Translations under genes and position numbers: made by a program
Origin: Gavia stellata
Lineage: Eukaryota > Chordata > Aves > Gaviiformes > Gaviidae
Length of the DNA: 64,000 bases
Assembly: GCF_030936135.1 (NCBI RefSeq)
Contig: NC_082610.1
Coordinates: 18,362,428 to 18,426,427 of the forward strand
Reading direction: 5' to 3'
Shown here: positions 1 through 11,960 of the stretch, in pieces
Layout: each line of letters starts with the position of its first letter
How positions within the stretch are numbered: the stretch's first letter is position 1
The notes under the pieces: model-generated
Seen by the model: only the letters and a program-made list of their open reading frames with translations
Databases searched by the model: none
What the model was told of the DNA's origin: nothing

Positions 1-1291
1 TCCCAAACTGCACTTCAAAAGCAGCAGCGGGGAAAGATGTGAGACATCCTTAAGGCAAGAAGTAAAAACAAACAGAGGACACGTGGTGAGAGAGAGAAAA
101 GCGGGCGCCAGGAAAGAAACTTAAGGCACTGCAGGAACAAGGCTCTCCTCACCAATCTGATCACATTAAACCTCTGTCACACATCTCCATTTCAAAAGCC
201 AAGAAAGCCACAAGAAACCAGGTGGAAGCTCAACTGAGACTAGCCTACCTCCAGAGGCATTTTCTTTCTTCTCATCCTAAAGGTTGCTTTAGGTAAAAAC
301 AGAGACAGACGGGGGGGCTGGCAACAGATGCTGCTTACGTGCCTGTGAGCAAGATCCAAGGGCAGAGAGCACAGCCTGACCCAGCAGCTCTCCCACCGCC
401 AGCAACCTGCAGCCCTCAACACAAGATCTGCCAGCCCCGGAGAGACCTCACTCGGGGGAATTAACTCCACCTAAAACACCACTCCTTCTGCCTCCCTCTT
501 CTCCCCCAAGACCTTTAAAGCCCCACCACATGAGTGGCTTTATCCCCTGCTCCCATTTACACCTGGGCTACACACTCCTCACCAGCAGGTCCCATAAGCT
601 GCACCACTTGGAAGAGACGGGTTGTGTTTTCACCAAGAAACTGCAGATGAGATACAACCATCACATTACACCATCCTTTCACCCTGGCTCCAGGTCCTTC
701 GTGGCCAAAGGATACCTTCAAGGCTGAAGCGCGGTCACACAGATGTCAACGAGGCTGCCCCAGCCCTGCCCTCGCCTGCAGCACAGAGGAAGGTGCTGCG
801 AGCCCTGTATGGCGATGACCCCGCACAAGAGGAATCCCTTTTCTTCTCCATACCATCTCTGACTTCCCCCCCACCTAATCTATATTTTTTTTCCGGCCTC
901 GTGTATACTTTCCAGCTCGTTTCCTCTTGCGGTTCTCATTTCCCGCTCCTAGGAGGTGAGCTCATGCGTTTCTCAATTACTAGCCAAAGAAAGGGAGAGG
1001 GAGAAAGCAATCTTATGGAAACAGATGAAGTCATGCCTCTATAATGCCATATTACGGCTTGTGCTCACAGAGCCATGATGCAGACATCGCTGCCCCCCAA
1101 CCCTGGCAGGGCAGCCCAGCTTCCCGGTCCCCAGCTCAAGTTGTTCTCCTTGCACCGAGGGAAGATGCTCCACCGACATGCAGGGAGAGCGGAGCGTGTT
1201 TGTCTCGCTGGCTTTTCCCTCTCGTCCCCCCTCCGCCCCTGCTTTCGATCCTCCCGCCCTTTTGTCCACCCCCAGCAATCCCCACGGATCT

Positions 1292-1322
1292 TTGACTCAT
1301 TCACAGCACGCCACTGAGTCAA
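1292..1322. promoter_or_regulatory. Inverted pair of AP-1 (TRE) sites
   Basis: TTGACTCA (1292-1299) and TGAGTCAA (1315-1322) form a perfect 8-bp inverted repeat with a 15-bp spacer. Each arm contains a TGA(C/G)TCA core. It lies in a GC-richer part of the desert (about 1,040-1,400). Whether it is an enhancer is inference. Confidence 0.4.
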
Positions 1323-2059
1323 TAGCGAGCCCACAGACCATGTGCAAGGCTCTCAGCGCTGCGCGCTCTGCCTACGGCTATGCGGACGCCGGAGAAGTTA
1401 CACAAGGGAAATCTAAAGGCAATTAAAAGCATAATACAAGTGGTTGTTTAGAAAAGGTGGTGGGGAGGAGAGAATAAAATTAAAATAAATAAAGGAATGT
1501 TTTAACGAGTGCAGCAGTGAAAGCGGGATTAGAGGTGCCTGAATGGCATCTCTATATTTCCCGTATGGAAGGGAGGGCTGCCCAGTGCAACCAGAGCTGA
1601 CAAAAAAAAAAAATTAGCTGGGCCTCAGGCTCGGAGAAACATTTGGCTAGAAAGGAAAGAAGGTAATTGCTGCAAATGGAGACCAATTCAGGAAGCAGCC
1701 AGCCCTACACGGGGCTGGTTCTTGTGCCGTTAGAGAGCTGCGGATGCTTCATGAACGCCGAGTTGAGGGGTGGAAAAAAGCAGAGGGAAATCTTAGGATA
1801 AAAACGAAGCAAGACAGAAAGACAACAAATCTCTCCTTCCTGCGATGCACACGTGGCTTAGTGTTTCTCTCCCCTCGTTCCTCATTCCCCAAGGACACTG
1901 AGGACCTGCTGGGGGTCCTGCTCAGCCTTGCCTTCATCAGTCTATCCAACGGCCACGGAGGGAGCGAACTTGGCGGCTCCCAAAGCACAGACCATACCCC
2001 TCTCTTCCCCCTGCCCCAGGAGAGGAGCAGGCTGGAAGGTGAGACACAGGGCACGGAGG

Positions 2060-2250
2060 ATGTGTTTACTCTCATAACACCCCTGTGAGGTGGGGAAGTC
2101 ATAGCCTCATCTGACAGATGAGGAACAGAGGCAAAGCGAGATTAAAGGATTAGCCCAAGGTCACGCAGGAAAAGTTTGTAGCAGAAGTGGAAATTAAGCC
2201 CAGGTCTCCCGGTCTAAAATCAGTGCCTTAAGCACAAGACCAGACTTCCC
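2060..2250 (+). mobile_element. MIR / CORE-SINE-like element
   Basis: Reads in order through the MIR 3' body: 'CACCCCTGTGAGGTGGGGAA', 'ACAGATGAGGAACAGAGGCA', 'TTAGCCCAAGGTCACGCAGG', 'GGAAATTAAGCCCAGGTCTC' and 'CAGTGCCTTAAGCACAAGAC'. This is one of the clearest MIR-type copies I would expect in a bird. Confidence 0.85.
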
Positions 2251-2940
2251 TAGAGTTGGTCTACCTTTCATATTTGATAGTTTGTTTTATTTTCAAACAG
2301 AAAACCAGTTTATTTTCTAAACACACATTTTCATAGAAAAGAGAGATGGAGGAGCTCATTTCCTGGAGGGAGGAGCTGCTTAAGATCTTATTTATTTCTT
2401 TTTAACTTAATTTCTTTTAGGTTTTAGCATTTCTGATGGGGAAAAAATGCTGCAGAAATTTCAAAGCGCAGGAACACATTTCTTCTCATTCATAATTCAT
2501 CATGGGAAATACTTTCCACTTCCCAACCGGTTCTGCCCTGCCTCTTTTTGCCTTGCAAGGCTTTTAATACCTTTTCATCGTTGTTATTTTTTTCATAGCC
2601 CCTACTAGCTTAGAAAGGCCGCATATTCTAAACAGACACCTTTGTTGGACAACACTACCGTCACTAAAACCCCATTGATTAGAAAGGTACTTTACAAATG
2701 GATGCAGGCAACAGGTCCATGCCTTGACATAGGTAAGCTGCAGGGCCAAATCTGAGTTAGAACTCAGCTGCTGCTGACTCTGCTCACCCAGACCCTGCCC
2801 GGACCATGCCTTCCTCTGCCGCTGGCTCTGAAACTCCTGATTTTCTGCCCTTTATCGTGCCACCAAGCCCAGTCCTTCCCAAAACACGTCTCCCCCTTGG
2901 CTCGGAAAGCCCCTTGGCAAAGGAAGGCAGTCCTACTCCC

Positions 2941-3020
2941 CTTCACACACGGGCCAGCTGAGGCCCATGGAGGAGCAACTACTTGTCAACGATCAACCAG
3001 GAGACCAGCAGCAGAGCCGG
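2941..3020 (+). mobile_element. MIR-like fragment
   Basis: 'CTTCACACACGGGCCAGCTG' then 'AGGCCCATGGAGGAGCAACT' and 'AGCAGCAGAGCCGG' follow the MIR order (dinucleotide-poor tail, 'gaggc' motif, 'cagagccgg'). It is strongly diverged. Confidence 0.5.
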
Positions 3021-6000
3021 GGAAAGAAGATGGGTTTCATTAATACAGAGCCTTTCTCCATTTAGACATGCGAAATTCAGCCCTCACAGAGGCCCCTAGG
3101 AATTTACCATCACTATCCAAAATGGGAGGTTTTTTTACCCCAAGACACTAAGCAGCAAGAAAACCGTATGAAGCGAATGTGATCTGAGGCTGGCATATTT
3201 AAAGGTGATTTAAGGATCCAGACACTCGATTCCCATGAAAACAAATGGGAATCAGTAGGCAGAAAAGGGCTGGCTTATATTCATGCCAACCAAATGGTTA
3301 AAATTAGCTACGATCGGTAAAGCATTTTGAAGAAAATGTGGAACACTTATATAAAAGCTGAGTGTTGCTCAGAAACAAAGATCTCTTTTCCTGTAATTGT
3401 GTTTAATGATCTTTGAAGAACAAGAGGACAATCCACAAGGATGACTACTACCATCACACATGTTCGTGTGACAATGAGGGAATTAGGCTGAAACAAAGAC
3501 TAATACGCTATCCTTACAAGGCAGTTTTCACTCCCAGTTTACTCCCCCTTTTACTTAAAGACTTATTTGCACGAGTAGGCAAACTTCATGTATTAACGAA
3601 GTTGAAATATTTCCCCAGCAGAAAAGAAAGCATGTTATAAACTTATGACCCGTATCAGTCCAGCTTATTGCATGTCCTGCAGATACCTAAACACCCACCC
3701 ACCACACACGAAAGGGTTTCGGTCCCCTCCCCGGCTCCCAGCACAGCTGGGCTGTGCCTGGCCCACAGTACATACCCACCACTCTCCTCTGGGCTGGGGA
3801 AGGCTAACCTGAGAGCAGAGCCTCAGCAGCATTGCAAGGGCAGGTGTCAGATCTCTTCACTAACCTTCACGCACTGAAGACTGTGCTAGGAGCTCCGACA
3901 AAAATCCCTTTTTTGACTCAGTCCCAAGGGATGGCAGTTTGTCCCCTCTGGGATGAGATCCTTGAGGTTGGCTGACTTCTGCAACAGCCCAGAGCACCCT
4001 GCGCTGCCAAGTGAAGAGCTTGCTTACAAATTTTGACTCACCTGAGCCTGTGCAGCTTAATTAACAGCAGGTGAGAAACTAAACTGGCCAGAATGTGCTC
4101 AGATGCAGCTGGCCTAAGGGCAGGGTCCTTCCTCAGCTCAGCTGATTTGTCATGGTCTGTCCCCCACGGTCAATGGTTGTTCGCTTCCTGAGGATATGTC
4201 CAGGGGGAAAAGGCACAGAGAGACCTGAACACATTTTCAGGGCTGCCTGGGAGAGGTTTGGGAGCAGTTGGCCCAGGGAGACAGACGGGTGCTATTTCGC
4301 AGGTTAGGTCTGGATCTAGGACGGCAATACCTGGAGGAAAACTTGGCAATCCTGTAAATCCACTGTAAAGGCTGAATGCAGTTTTCGCTTCTTTGTCCCA
4401 AGTTCTGGGGAAGACGAAGCGAATTCCTGGAAACTGAAGGGTCTGGACACTAGAGTTGTAGACTTGGAAAAATACTGCTTCTGGCTACGATGATTTATTT
4501 ATAGTTGCAATTAAGGACAAAAAGGCTCTTCAGAGGGGGAGGATGAAGTGGAAACAAGGCCAGGCCTAGAAACCTAAGACTATGGGGATTCCCAGAGCAA
4601 AATTAATCAGGGGAGTGAGTTGTTTTCTATTTTTTTTTTTCCTAAATGGTTATCTCTTTGTTTGGCTTATCTGCCTCAGAGCTTTGCAACACCCACATTT
4701 CTGGCCCCTCCCCATGTGCTTTGGAGTCAGGCCAAAAACTGGAATTGAGATTGGGGATAGGTCTCAAACTCACAAGAAGGGATTGTGAGACGTCAGCCAG
4801 AAAGACCACTCTACACCTTACTACTGGAGACGTTCTCTGCTTGGCCACAGCACAGGTAGTGATGGCTTTGGGACGTGGCAGTGGAAGGAAAGAGCAGAGC
4901 CAGAAATCACCAACTAGACAGAAGAGTAAGAAAGTGCAAGAAGACAAGAAGGAAGCCAAAAGTCCTTGTATCTACAAAGAAATAGCGCACAGTAGGATTC
5001 TCTCTGTGCGGGACTTTGATTTACAGCCTGCCAGGATATATATTATTCCAGCTCCTAAAAGAGTGGGTGTGGTGCAAACTCCCAGACAACCTTTTGAGCT
5101 GGAGCTCTGTAGATATCTCTTCATCTCTTTTAGATCCAGTTTTTGACCCTGCAAATATCCCCTGTTGAATAAAAGATGGGGCTCCAGCTGTCACGACCTG
5201 GATAACAGAGGAGGTGGGGAGCTGCAGACCGGTTCAGACAGCAAGACAAGTCAAAGGAGGTGCTCTTCGCTGTCCCAGTGGTTAACAACCCCTTCCAACC
5301 AAGGGGTCCGATCAAGACCTCCAGGCTGGATAGGCCCTCCGATCACTGCAGCAATCAGCAAGGTGCCCAAGCAGACCAAAACTAGGGACAATCTTTCCCC
5401 TGGGGAAAGTTTCAGAAAAGCCAGGACAGCTTTACTCCAAGAGACAGAGGTCACCTCTGTTTGTCCATCCCCAGTCTGGACTCTCAGGCCTCAACCTCCC
5501 TCTCTACACTGGAGTAAGAACCCTAGACAGCCTCCCGCGTCACTACCATGTGTCAGTGCCTTCAGCTAAAAGACTGCTACAGGTTCTCCCTTCAACCTGC
5601 CTTTCCCTTGTTTACTTATTGCATTCCAGCCTGGAAGAAGACACTGCTACTCGCTGTTTGCATACGCTTGCCTCCAAGAGAGGTTTTCGAGTGTGTTATT
5701 GTTGCCTGACTTCCACACTGTGACAAGGAGCGGCACTGCACCATCTCTACGTTACTTTTCATGCTGCGCCCATGAGACACTGAAAGATGCGTGGACTTCT
5801 AGCAGCAGTTATTGCTAAACAGGTACAAGAAGCACAGCTAAAACCAGCGGCAGAGGTGTAGCACATCAACCTAAAATGGGGAGGGAGCGGGACCTGCTGA
5901 ACTTTAACTCACAGGATTTAGAGAACTGGCAAAAACGATTAGCAATTACCAATGCCTCTCTTGTCGAGAATGGCTGAGGTGCAAAATAGAGAGAACACAG

Positions 6001-6639
6001 GAAACTTCAAGCCCTAAATTAAGCAAGCTTGTGATTGCAGAGGGAGGAAAAGTCAGGTTAGCTACGATTCCCAGAAAAAAAGTCTGAAAGATAAATAAAT
6101 AATGAATAAATACCACAAACCATTCGTAAGCACAGAAGATAACAAAGCAAAGTCTTAGGCTAATATGGACTTAATCAGAAACAAATTACATCCAACCAAG
6201 CTAATTTCCCTCTGTGACAGGCCGCGTGGATAGCAGAGAGGCCGTTGACATTACATGCCTTGACTTGTAAAGCTTCAGATGCATAACATCCTCATAAGAC
6301 ATCAAATAAATGCTCTCAAATAAACTTTCACATAGCAGATGCAAAACTGACTGGAAATATGATACTTGGACGCAAACTATCAATGGGTCACTGTCAAAAC
6401 GGAGGGATTAACCCAGCGGAGTTGTATTGTGTTTGTTGTGAGTCCAGCTTTCTTCAAAGTTTTCTCTAAGAACCTGGGCCATGAGATAGATCGCACGCTT
6501 GTAAAATACGCAGCTGCTATGTAGCTGGGAAGGACTGCCTGAAGACAGGTTTGAATTCTGATCTTGGCACAGTGAGGAAAATGTCTGAAAAAAAAAAACA
6601 ATTGGATCCCGTTCAGTAGAGATAAGGATGGGGAAAAGC

Positions 6640-7065
6640 TGCCCACAATTCCTCACAAAATTACGGAGGGAGTTGAGGTGGACTGCGAGCTGAACATGAG
6701 TCAGCTACGTCTCCCTGCTACAAACAAAGGACAAACATTGTCCTGGGTTGTACAAATATAAGTCCAGCCTGTAAACCATGTGGAGTAACCCTTCTGCTCT
6801 GGTCAGCATGGCAAGGCCTTAGCCAGAGTGTCCCATCTAGTCTCCGGACAGTGAACTTCAGAAAAGATGTGCACCGACTGGAAACAGTCTGGAGGAAGGC
6901 AACAGGAACAATCAAAGTTTTAAGAAAACCTCACCTGCAAGGACAGCTTTAAACAAACTGGGGTTGTCCATCATTAAAGAGAAACTCATCAGGAGGCAGG
7001 ACACAACAAGAGTCTTCAGAATCCTGAAAGTCTCACTGGCCTTTCTAAGCCCAGGCACTGGACAA
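6640..7065 (+). mobile_element. Ancient CR1-like LINE fragment, plus orientation
   Basis: Contains a degraded version of the CR1 RT-tail region: 'GTGCACCGACTGGAAACAGT' followed by 'CTGGAGGAAGGCAACAGGAA', then an equivalent of the 'GGACAGCTT...AAACTGGGGTTGT' helix-coding part. It is riddled with changes and has no open frame. It resembles the old reptile/bird CR1 class rather than the recent avian one. Confidence 0.7.
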
Positions 7066-10000
7066 CCTCCGCCTCGGAGACACGCAGCAGGTAATCAATA
7101 TGTGCTTTAGGAAAGTATGCCGTGTGATTGAGGGTGGTCCAGTGGGGACCATGGTGTAAGCAAGAATTTCTGGCCACTGCTTCTAAAGAGCAGGAGCTAC
7201 TGATACCCTTTGCCTCCGACAGCCCACCCAAAATACATTGCAATGGAAGGCAGTCTTTGCATCCTGCAAGAGCAGCCGGGCCAGAGTGCGTGTGAGACCT
7301 TGATTGGAAACAGGCTGCTCTTCACATTTCAGCTCTGCTTCTGGCGATGTCTGAGAACTTCCTCATTCCTAGATGGTCTCCTCATCCCAGATGAGGGAGC
7401 TGGTGTCTGGGGAAGACCTTTAGTATTCATTACAAAAATGTTTCCACCCCCTCATTGGTCTCTCCTCACTTCACCAAAGCATGTGGACAATCTTATTTTT
7501 GAGAAGCACCCACCAGCTATCCCTTGACTGGCTCTGGCACTGCTACTCGAACGCCTGACTCAACTCCTATCACTGTCAAAAGGCTTCCATTAATGGAAAG
7601 CGCTCCACTGTTTTCAGTGGGACCTGAACAGGACCCCAAACAAAGTGACAATAGTGAAACGTGATGAGCCCACGTCTTCCACAAGTGATTCATTGGATTT
7701 GGGAGTAGGAGGAAAATCCAGAAATGCAAGTGGAAGAGCATTACGTTGGACTGGAATCATGCAGAAGGCACAGCACAGCAAGACCAAGCTGCATTGCTCT
7801 GTGGGTTTGGGAGTGATCTCCCCCCGCCAGATGCTCCAAAGGGCAGAGGCAACGTGGCTGCTCTTCTGGGGAAAGGATGAAATGCCAGTCCCGGGCGGAG
7901 CTGTGGGTTCCCATCCCCAGTTGTAGTGGATGGAGCATGCCACACTCCCAGCTGGAAGGAGAGAAGTGTCTCCAAACATGGAAGGAGGGGCATCTCCGGT
8001 GCTTACAAGCCTTGAGGAAGGTCCAGACGATGAGAACAACAAACAGCAACCAAAACCCCGTGGAATATGAAAGGGAGAAATAAGTAAAAGCAGATGGAGT
8101 TGTGCCACAGAGGGCTCTTCCCTCACATTCCTGGCATACCAAGAATGGTCACCTCCCCTGCCCAGATAGTCTCTGTCCTCACTGAAGTGGGCAACTCTGC
8201 TCCCAGCTCCGTCTGGCAGCCCTCGTCTACAGGGAACACTAAACCTCACAGCCCTGACACACACATTGCAGACAAACTTTTAACCACCTCTCTTGCTCCA
8301 AAGCAAAGCCAACTGCACTGGAGTCCGGCACGATGAAAGCACAACACAGGTACAAAACTGAACGGATCAAAAACCTTCAAAATCTCATATACTACTTTGT
8401 TATCTTCATGGTTTTTCCAGGCAGGTTCAAACCTGGTCACTCATATTCTGGTTTAGCCATCATTTTAAATATCACTTAATGCAGAATTTTACCTTGATTC
8501 AATTACATCAGGGCAAAGACCTATCTGACCAGGGTCAGTTTGGCCTGCGCCACTTCCTGATTCACCCACAGAGGACTACGCAGGGATTTAACCAAGTTCT
8601 TTAACAATAACTTCCATTTAACAAACGCAAGTTTGTGTATAGGTCAATCCTAACCAGTGGTTGATCTGGACTGGAAAGATCTCTGTATGTTGCATACCCT
8701 GGCATAGATGCATTTCTAGTATAAAGATGGCATCTCAAGCACGCGCAGACCACGTCCATACTCTCAGGGGGATACTGGTGGTACTTCATCATGACGAGAA
8801 ATCATATTGCTTTAAAAGCAGCAGCCCAAATAGAGTGATATAACTTTTTTGCACAAACTGTCAGACCTTTCCCTGAAAGCAGGGGCCAGCGGTTACTTCT
8901 GAACCAAGACAACCATACAACAGTGGCACTGGATGATTTAATTTGTTTCTGGAGAGTGCTGCATTCAAGCCAGGCTGATAAAAGTGATCCAGTACCCAAG
9001 GTGTTTTTGCCATTTGTTAAAAATGCCAAATTCTCTTTGCAGTTAACTTACTAGCATAAAATCCAGTACATTTTAATCGCTGACTAATCAGCTGAGATCT
9101 TACTGGGCTTGTGGCTTAGGCCTGCTCTGAAGCAGGAAACTAACAGAAGTGTCCAGGAAAGACAAATGAGGTCTTTGCAGGTTCAGAGCTGCAGCCATCA
9201 AGGAAAGACCTTGCCAGCATGAGAAGTTTGGCTGTATCTCGCTGGCAGTCTATGGAAGCCCATGAAGAAGCAAGTGCACTCATAAATGTAACTCCACGCA
9301 AGTCCTTGGTTAGCTGAAGGTGAGGAAGCTCTGCTGTAGACTGCATAGCCAAGGATCTACTTCAAAGAGATCATTCCCCGATCAAGCATTTTATATGCAC
9401 ATACACAGCGTTTGCAAAGTCCCACCGTTACGATTTGGTACCAGTAAAAAGAACAGCTTCTGAGGGATAAAGACGCCAGCTCAACACAAAACACTAAACA
9501 CTCCTGCTTGTCTATTAATCATCTTGCATGGACATCATGGAATAGAGGCAAAATCATTTTTAGGAGATTTTAGGTGACAGTAGCTATGCTTCCTCCAATC
9601 ATGACTTAAGACATGCATTTTACCAAATGTCTGGCAAGGACCAACTGGTGTCATTCCACCATCTTTGGTGCTGATCTCCGCTATCCGTCAATACGAGCCA
9701 GTGTTTGTATGTAGCTCTCTGTATCCTATGCAAGTAGCTGCCCTAGATTCGACCAAAGCTTCCAAAGTAGGCATACAGAGAAAGTTCAGGTGCAATTTAT
9801 GGTTATCATAAGGGTAAAGGGAACTGACACTCCCTTCTGATGTTGCTCTCTGCTATGCAGACATGGTGAAGATGAGCCCAGGTGCATCAAGCCTAGCACA
9901 TACACATGTCTGGAAGACTAAGCCAAGAAATGGACAGCCCAGGAGAAAAACCTACCACCTTCTGGTCACCAGGGATTCACATGCTCAGCTCACAGGAGCA

Positions 10001-11544
10001 CCAATTCCTCACAGAGATTCCCTGACCTGACTCCAAACAAGCTGGGACATCCAGCCAGCATGACGGAGGCCCGTACAGAGCGACTAGATTATTCTGGAGA
10101 GCGGGAGAACTGCATCAGCATGGTTTGTGGCCAAGCCCAGCCAGCCTCTCGAGCTGCTTGGCTCGGCCGCGGCACCACACTGACACAACCACATTCCTCC
10201 AAGTGCTGGAGCTACCTTGGGCATCTCCGCAGGGTGCTGCATCGCACGGGGTAGAGGCGCTCAGAGGGATCATAGTCTAAACAGACAGAGGACAGGAAAG
10301 GGAAGAGAGACATGGAGTCACTTGCCTGAGGTTACACAGCTGGTCAGCCACAGAGCCAGGTACTGCGCCCAGCTCGAGCCTGTTGTCCACTTGACCACAC
10401 TGTCAGTCTGCCAGCGGAGAGCTCAACATATGGTTGCTGGCATGTTGCTCAGGAGGAGGAAGACAGTAACAGACCATCTAAGGATAACATAATACTGTAT
10501 ATCAGATAATGTCGAGAGGGGCCCAAGCCAAGTATGCTTTTTTTCATCCTTCAATGGAATTTTCTTGTGTATGCATGCTTTATTCTGAGGAAGACATTTG
10601 TTTGCCTAGGAGAGGAGATTATTCTGCAGACTATTTTCTTTAAAAAAAAAAAGAATTTTCCAGATCACTAGAAACATTTCCCTTTTTTTTTAAAGGAGAG
10701 ACCAAATACAAGAAAGGCACACTATGAGAATAAAGTGAAATAACAGAAGTAAATGGGAAGAAACTCATCCTTAAGGCTTGTAGATTAACCACGCATTTTC
10801 TCAGCCATGTTCAATTAATTTTAATATTTTAATAACCTGTTTCTCTTCCACATCCAGGTCTGCTTGGCCCTGCCAGGGAAGTTCCTTTCACGCATCCCCG
10901 CTGATAAGGTGAATCCTGAACAGAAACACAGATGAGTCTCACTAATAAGATAAATAATAAGCACAGAAGAGCCTCACCTATAAGATAAACAGCCCTGAGC
11001 AGTTTTCATGGGGTTTATGTTTCCAGCCAAGATCATACCTTCTACTCTTTCATCTCCACCACCTGTTCCCATAATCAAACCACAGACCAGAGACTCACCA
11101 GGGAGAGATACGTTCATGGGGAAAAAAGGAGCTTCTCTCTTCTGTGTACAAGAACAGCCACCCCCCACATCACTTCACCAGGGTCATTTGGGCCACGATG
11201 CTCACCGTTTCCCAGCCTGAAGAGTCCTACTATATGATCCAGCCCTTTTTGACTGCTAAAGGTTCTTCCAGTAGGACACATCGTCTGCACAGTAAATGGA
11301 AACCCGCAGACAATACCTTTTTTGCTTTTCTTATCAACCTTTCAACGCTAGACTGTAGGTTTTTCAAACATAGGTCAAAAACTGCTTATCTAGTTCCTCT
11401 CCCTCACATCCTTCCAGCACTCAAGCAATTTAATCCTATTCATCATGCTCGTCAATTATCTCTGAACCTTGTGTAACTTAGCAATTAACTACTATTTTCA
11501 GTCTCATCATATTCTCCCCCTACACCTCAAAAATTGGTACACCT
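7066..11544. other. Intergenic, no gene recognised
   Basis: Contains one MIR-like fragment at about 10.3 kb. An open minus-strand frame of 216 codons at 8264-7614 has no recognisable domain, overlaps other unrelated open frames and is best read as chance. Confidence 0.6.
10279..10400 (+). mobile_element. MIR-like fragment
   Basis: 'GTCACTTGCCTGAGGTTACA' followed by 'CAGCTGGTCAGCCACAGAGC' and 'CAGGTACTGCGCCCAGCTCG' matches the MIR core after the 'gaggaca..gaaag' stretch. Old copy. Confidence 0.7.
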
Positions 11545-11960
11545 TAGTATCACAGACTATTTCAAGTTGCAAAGGCCCTCTTGAAATCATCTGGTCCCAC
11601 CTCCTGCTCAAAGCAGGGCCAACTCAGAGCAGGTTGTTCTGGACCTTGTCCATTCAAGTTCTGAATATCCCCAAGGATATCGATCCCACACCACCTGTGG
11701 GCCCCTATTCCTATGTTCCACAATCCTCAAAGTGATGGTTGGGTGGGGTTTTTTTTTCCTAATATCTAATAGTAATTGCCCTTTTTGAAACTTGTGTTCA
11801 TTGTCAGCCCTATCACTGTCGATCTCTGACTCAAACAGCCTGGTTCTCCAGCCTCCCCTTGGGTACTTCGAATGAGTATAACTGCTCACACAGCAATTTC
11901 AGTCTGAACTGAAGACAAAAGTTGAACTTCGTATAGGAAATGAGAGCAGCTCCTTCCACA
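11545..11960 (-). mobile_element. Old CR1 LINE fragment, minus orientation
   Basis: Reads in the minus sense as a CR1 3' end: 'AAATCATCTGGTCCCACCTCC', 'TGCTCAAAGCAGGGCCAACTC' and 'AGAGCAGGTTG' on the plus strand are reverse-strand CR1 consensus wording. Homology fades into 'GGTTCTCCAGCCTCCCCTT' near 11,840. Many substitutions and small indels show an old insertion with no coding capacity. Confidence 0.85.

Larger units (their letters stand above)
1..6639. other. Intergenic, no gene recognised
   Basis: No coding frame with recognisable domains and no exon-like series on either strand. It holds two MIR-like pieces and the AP-1 inverted pair listed separately. By synteny IGF2 should lie further left, reading toward this window, but no IGF2 exon was recognised. 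Confidence 0.6.

Noticed and set aside
4642-5454. String of minus-strand open frames, one with a hydrophobic segment, that briefly suggested a retroelement remnant
   Set aside because: No conserved retroelement motif, no flanking repeats and no consistent frame could be found; left unassigned.
7614-8264. Open minus-strand frame of 216 codons
   Set aside because: Low-complexity hydrophobic and serine-rich content with overlapping alternative frames; nothing recognisable.
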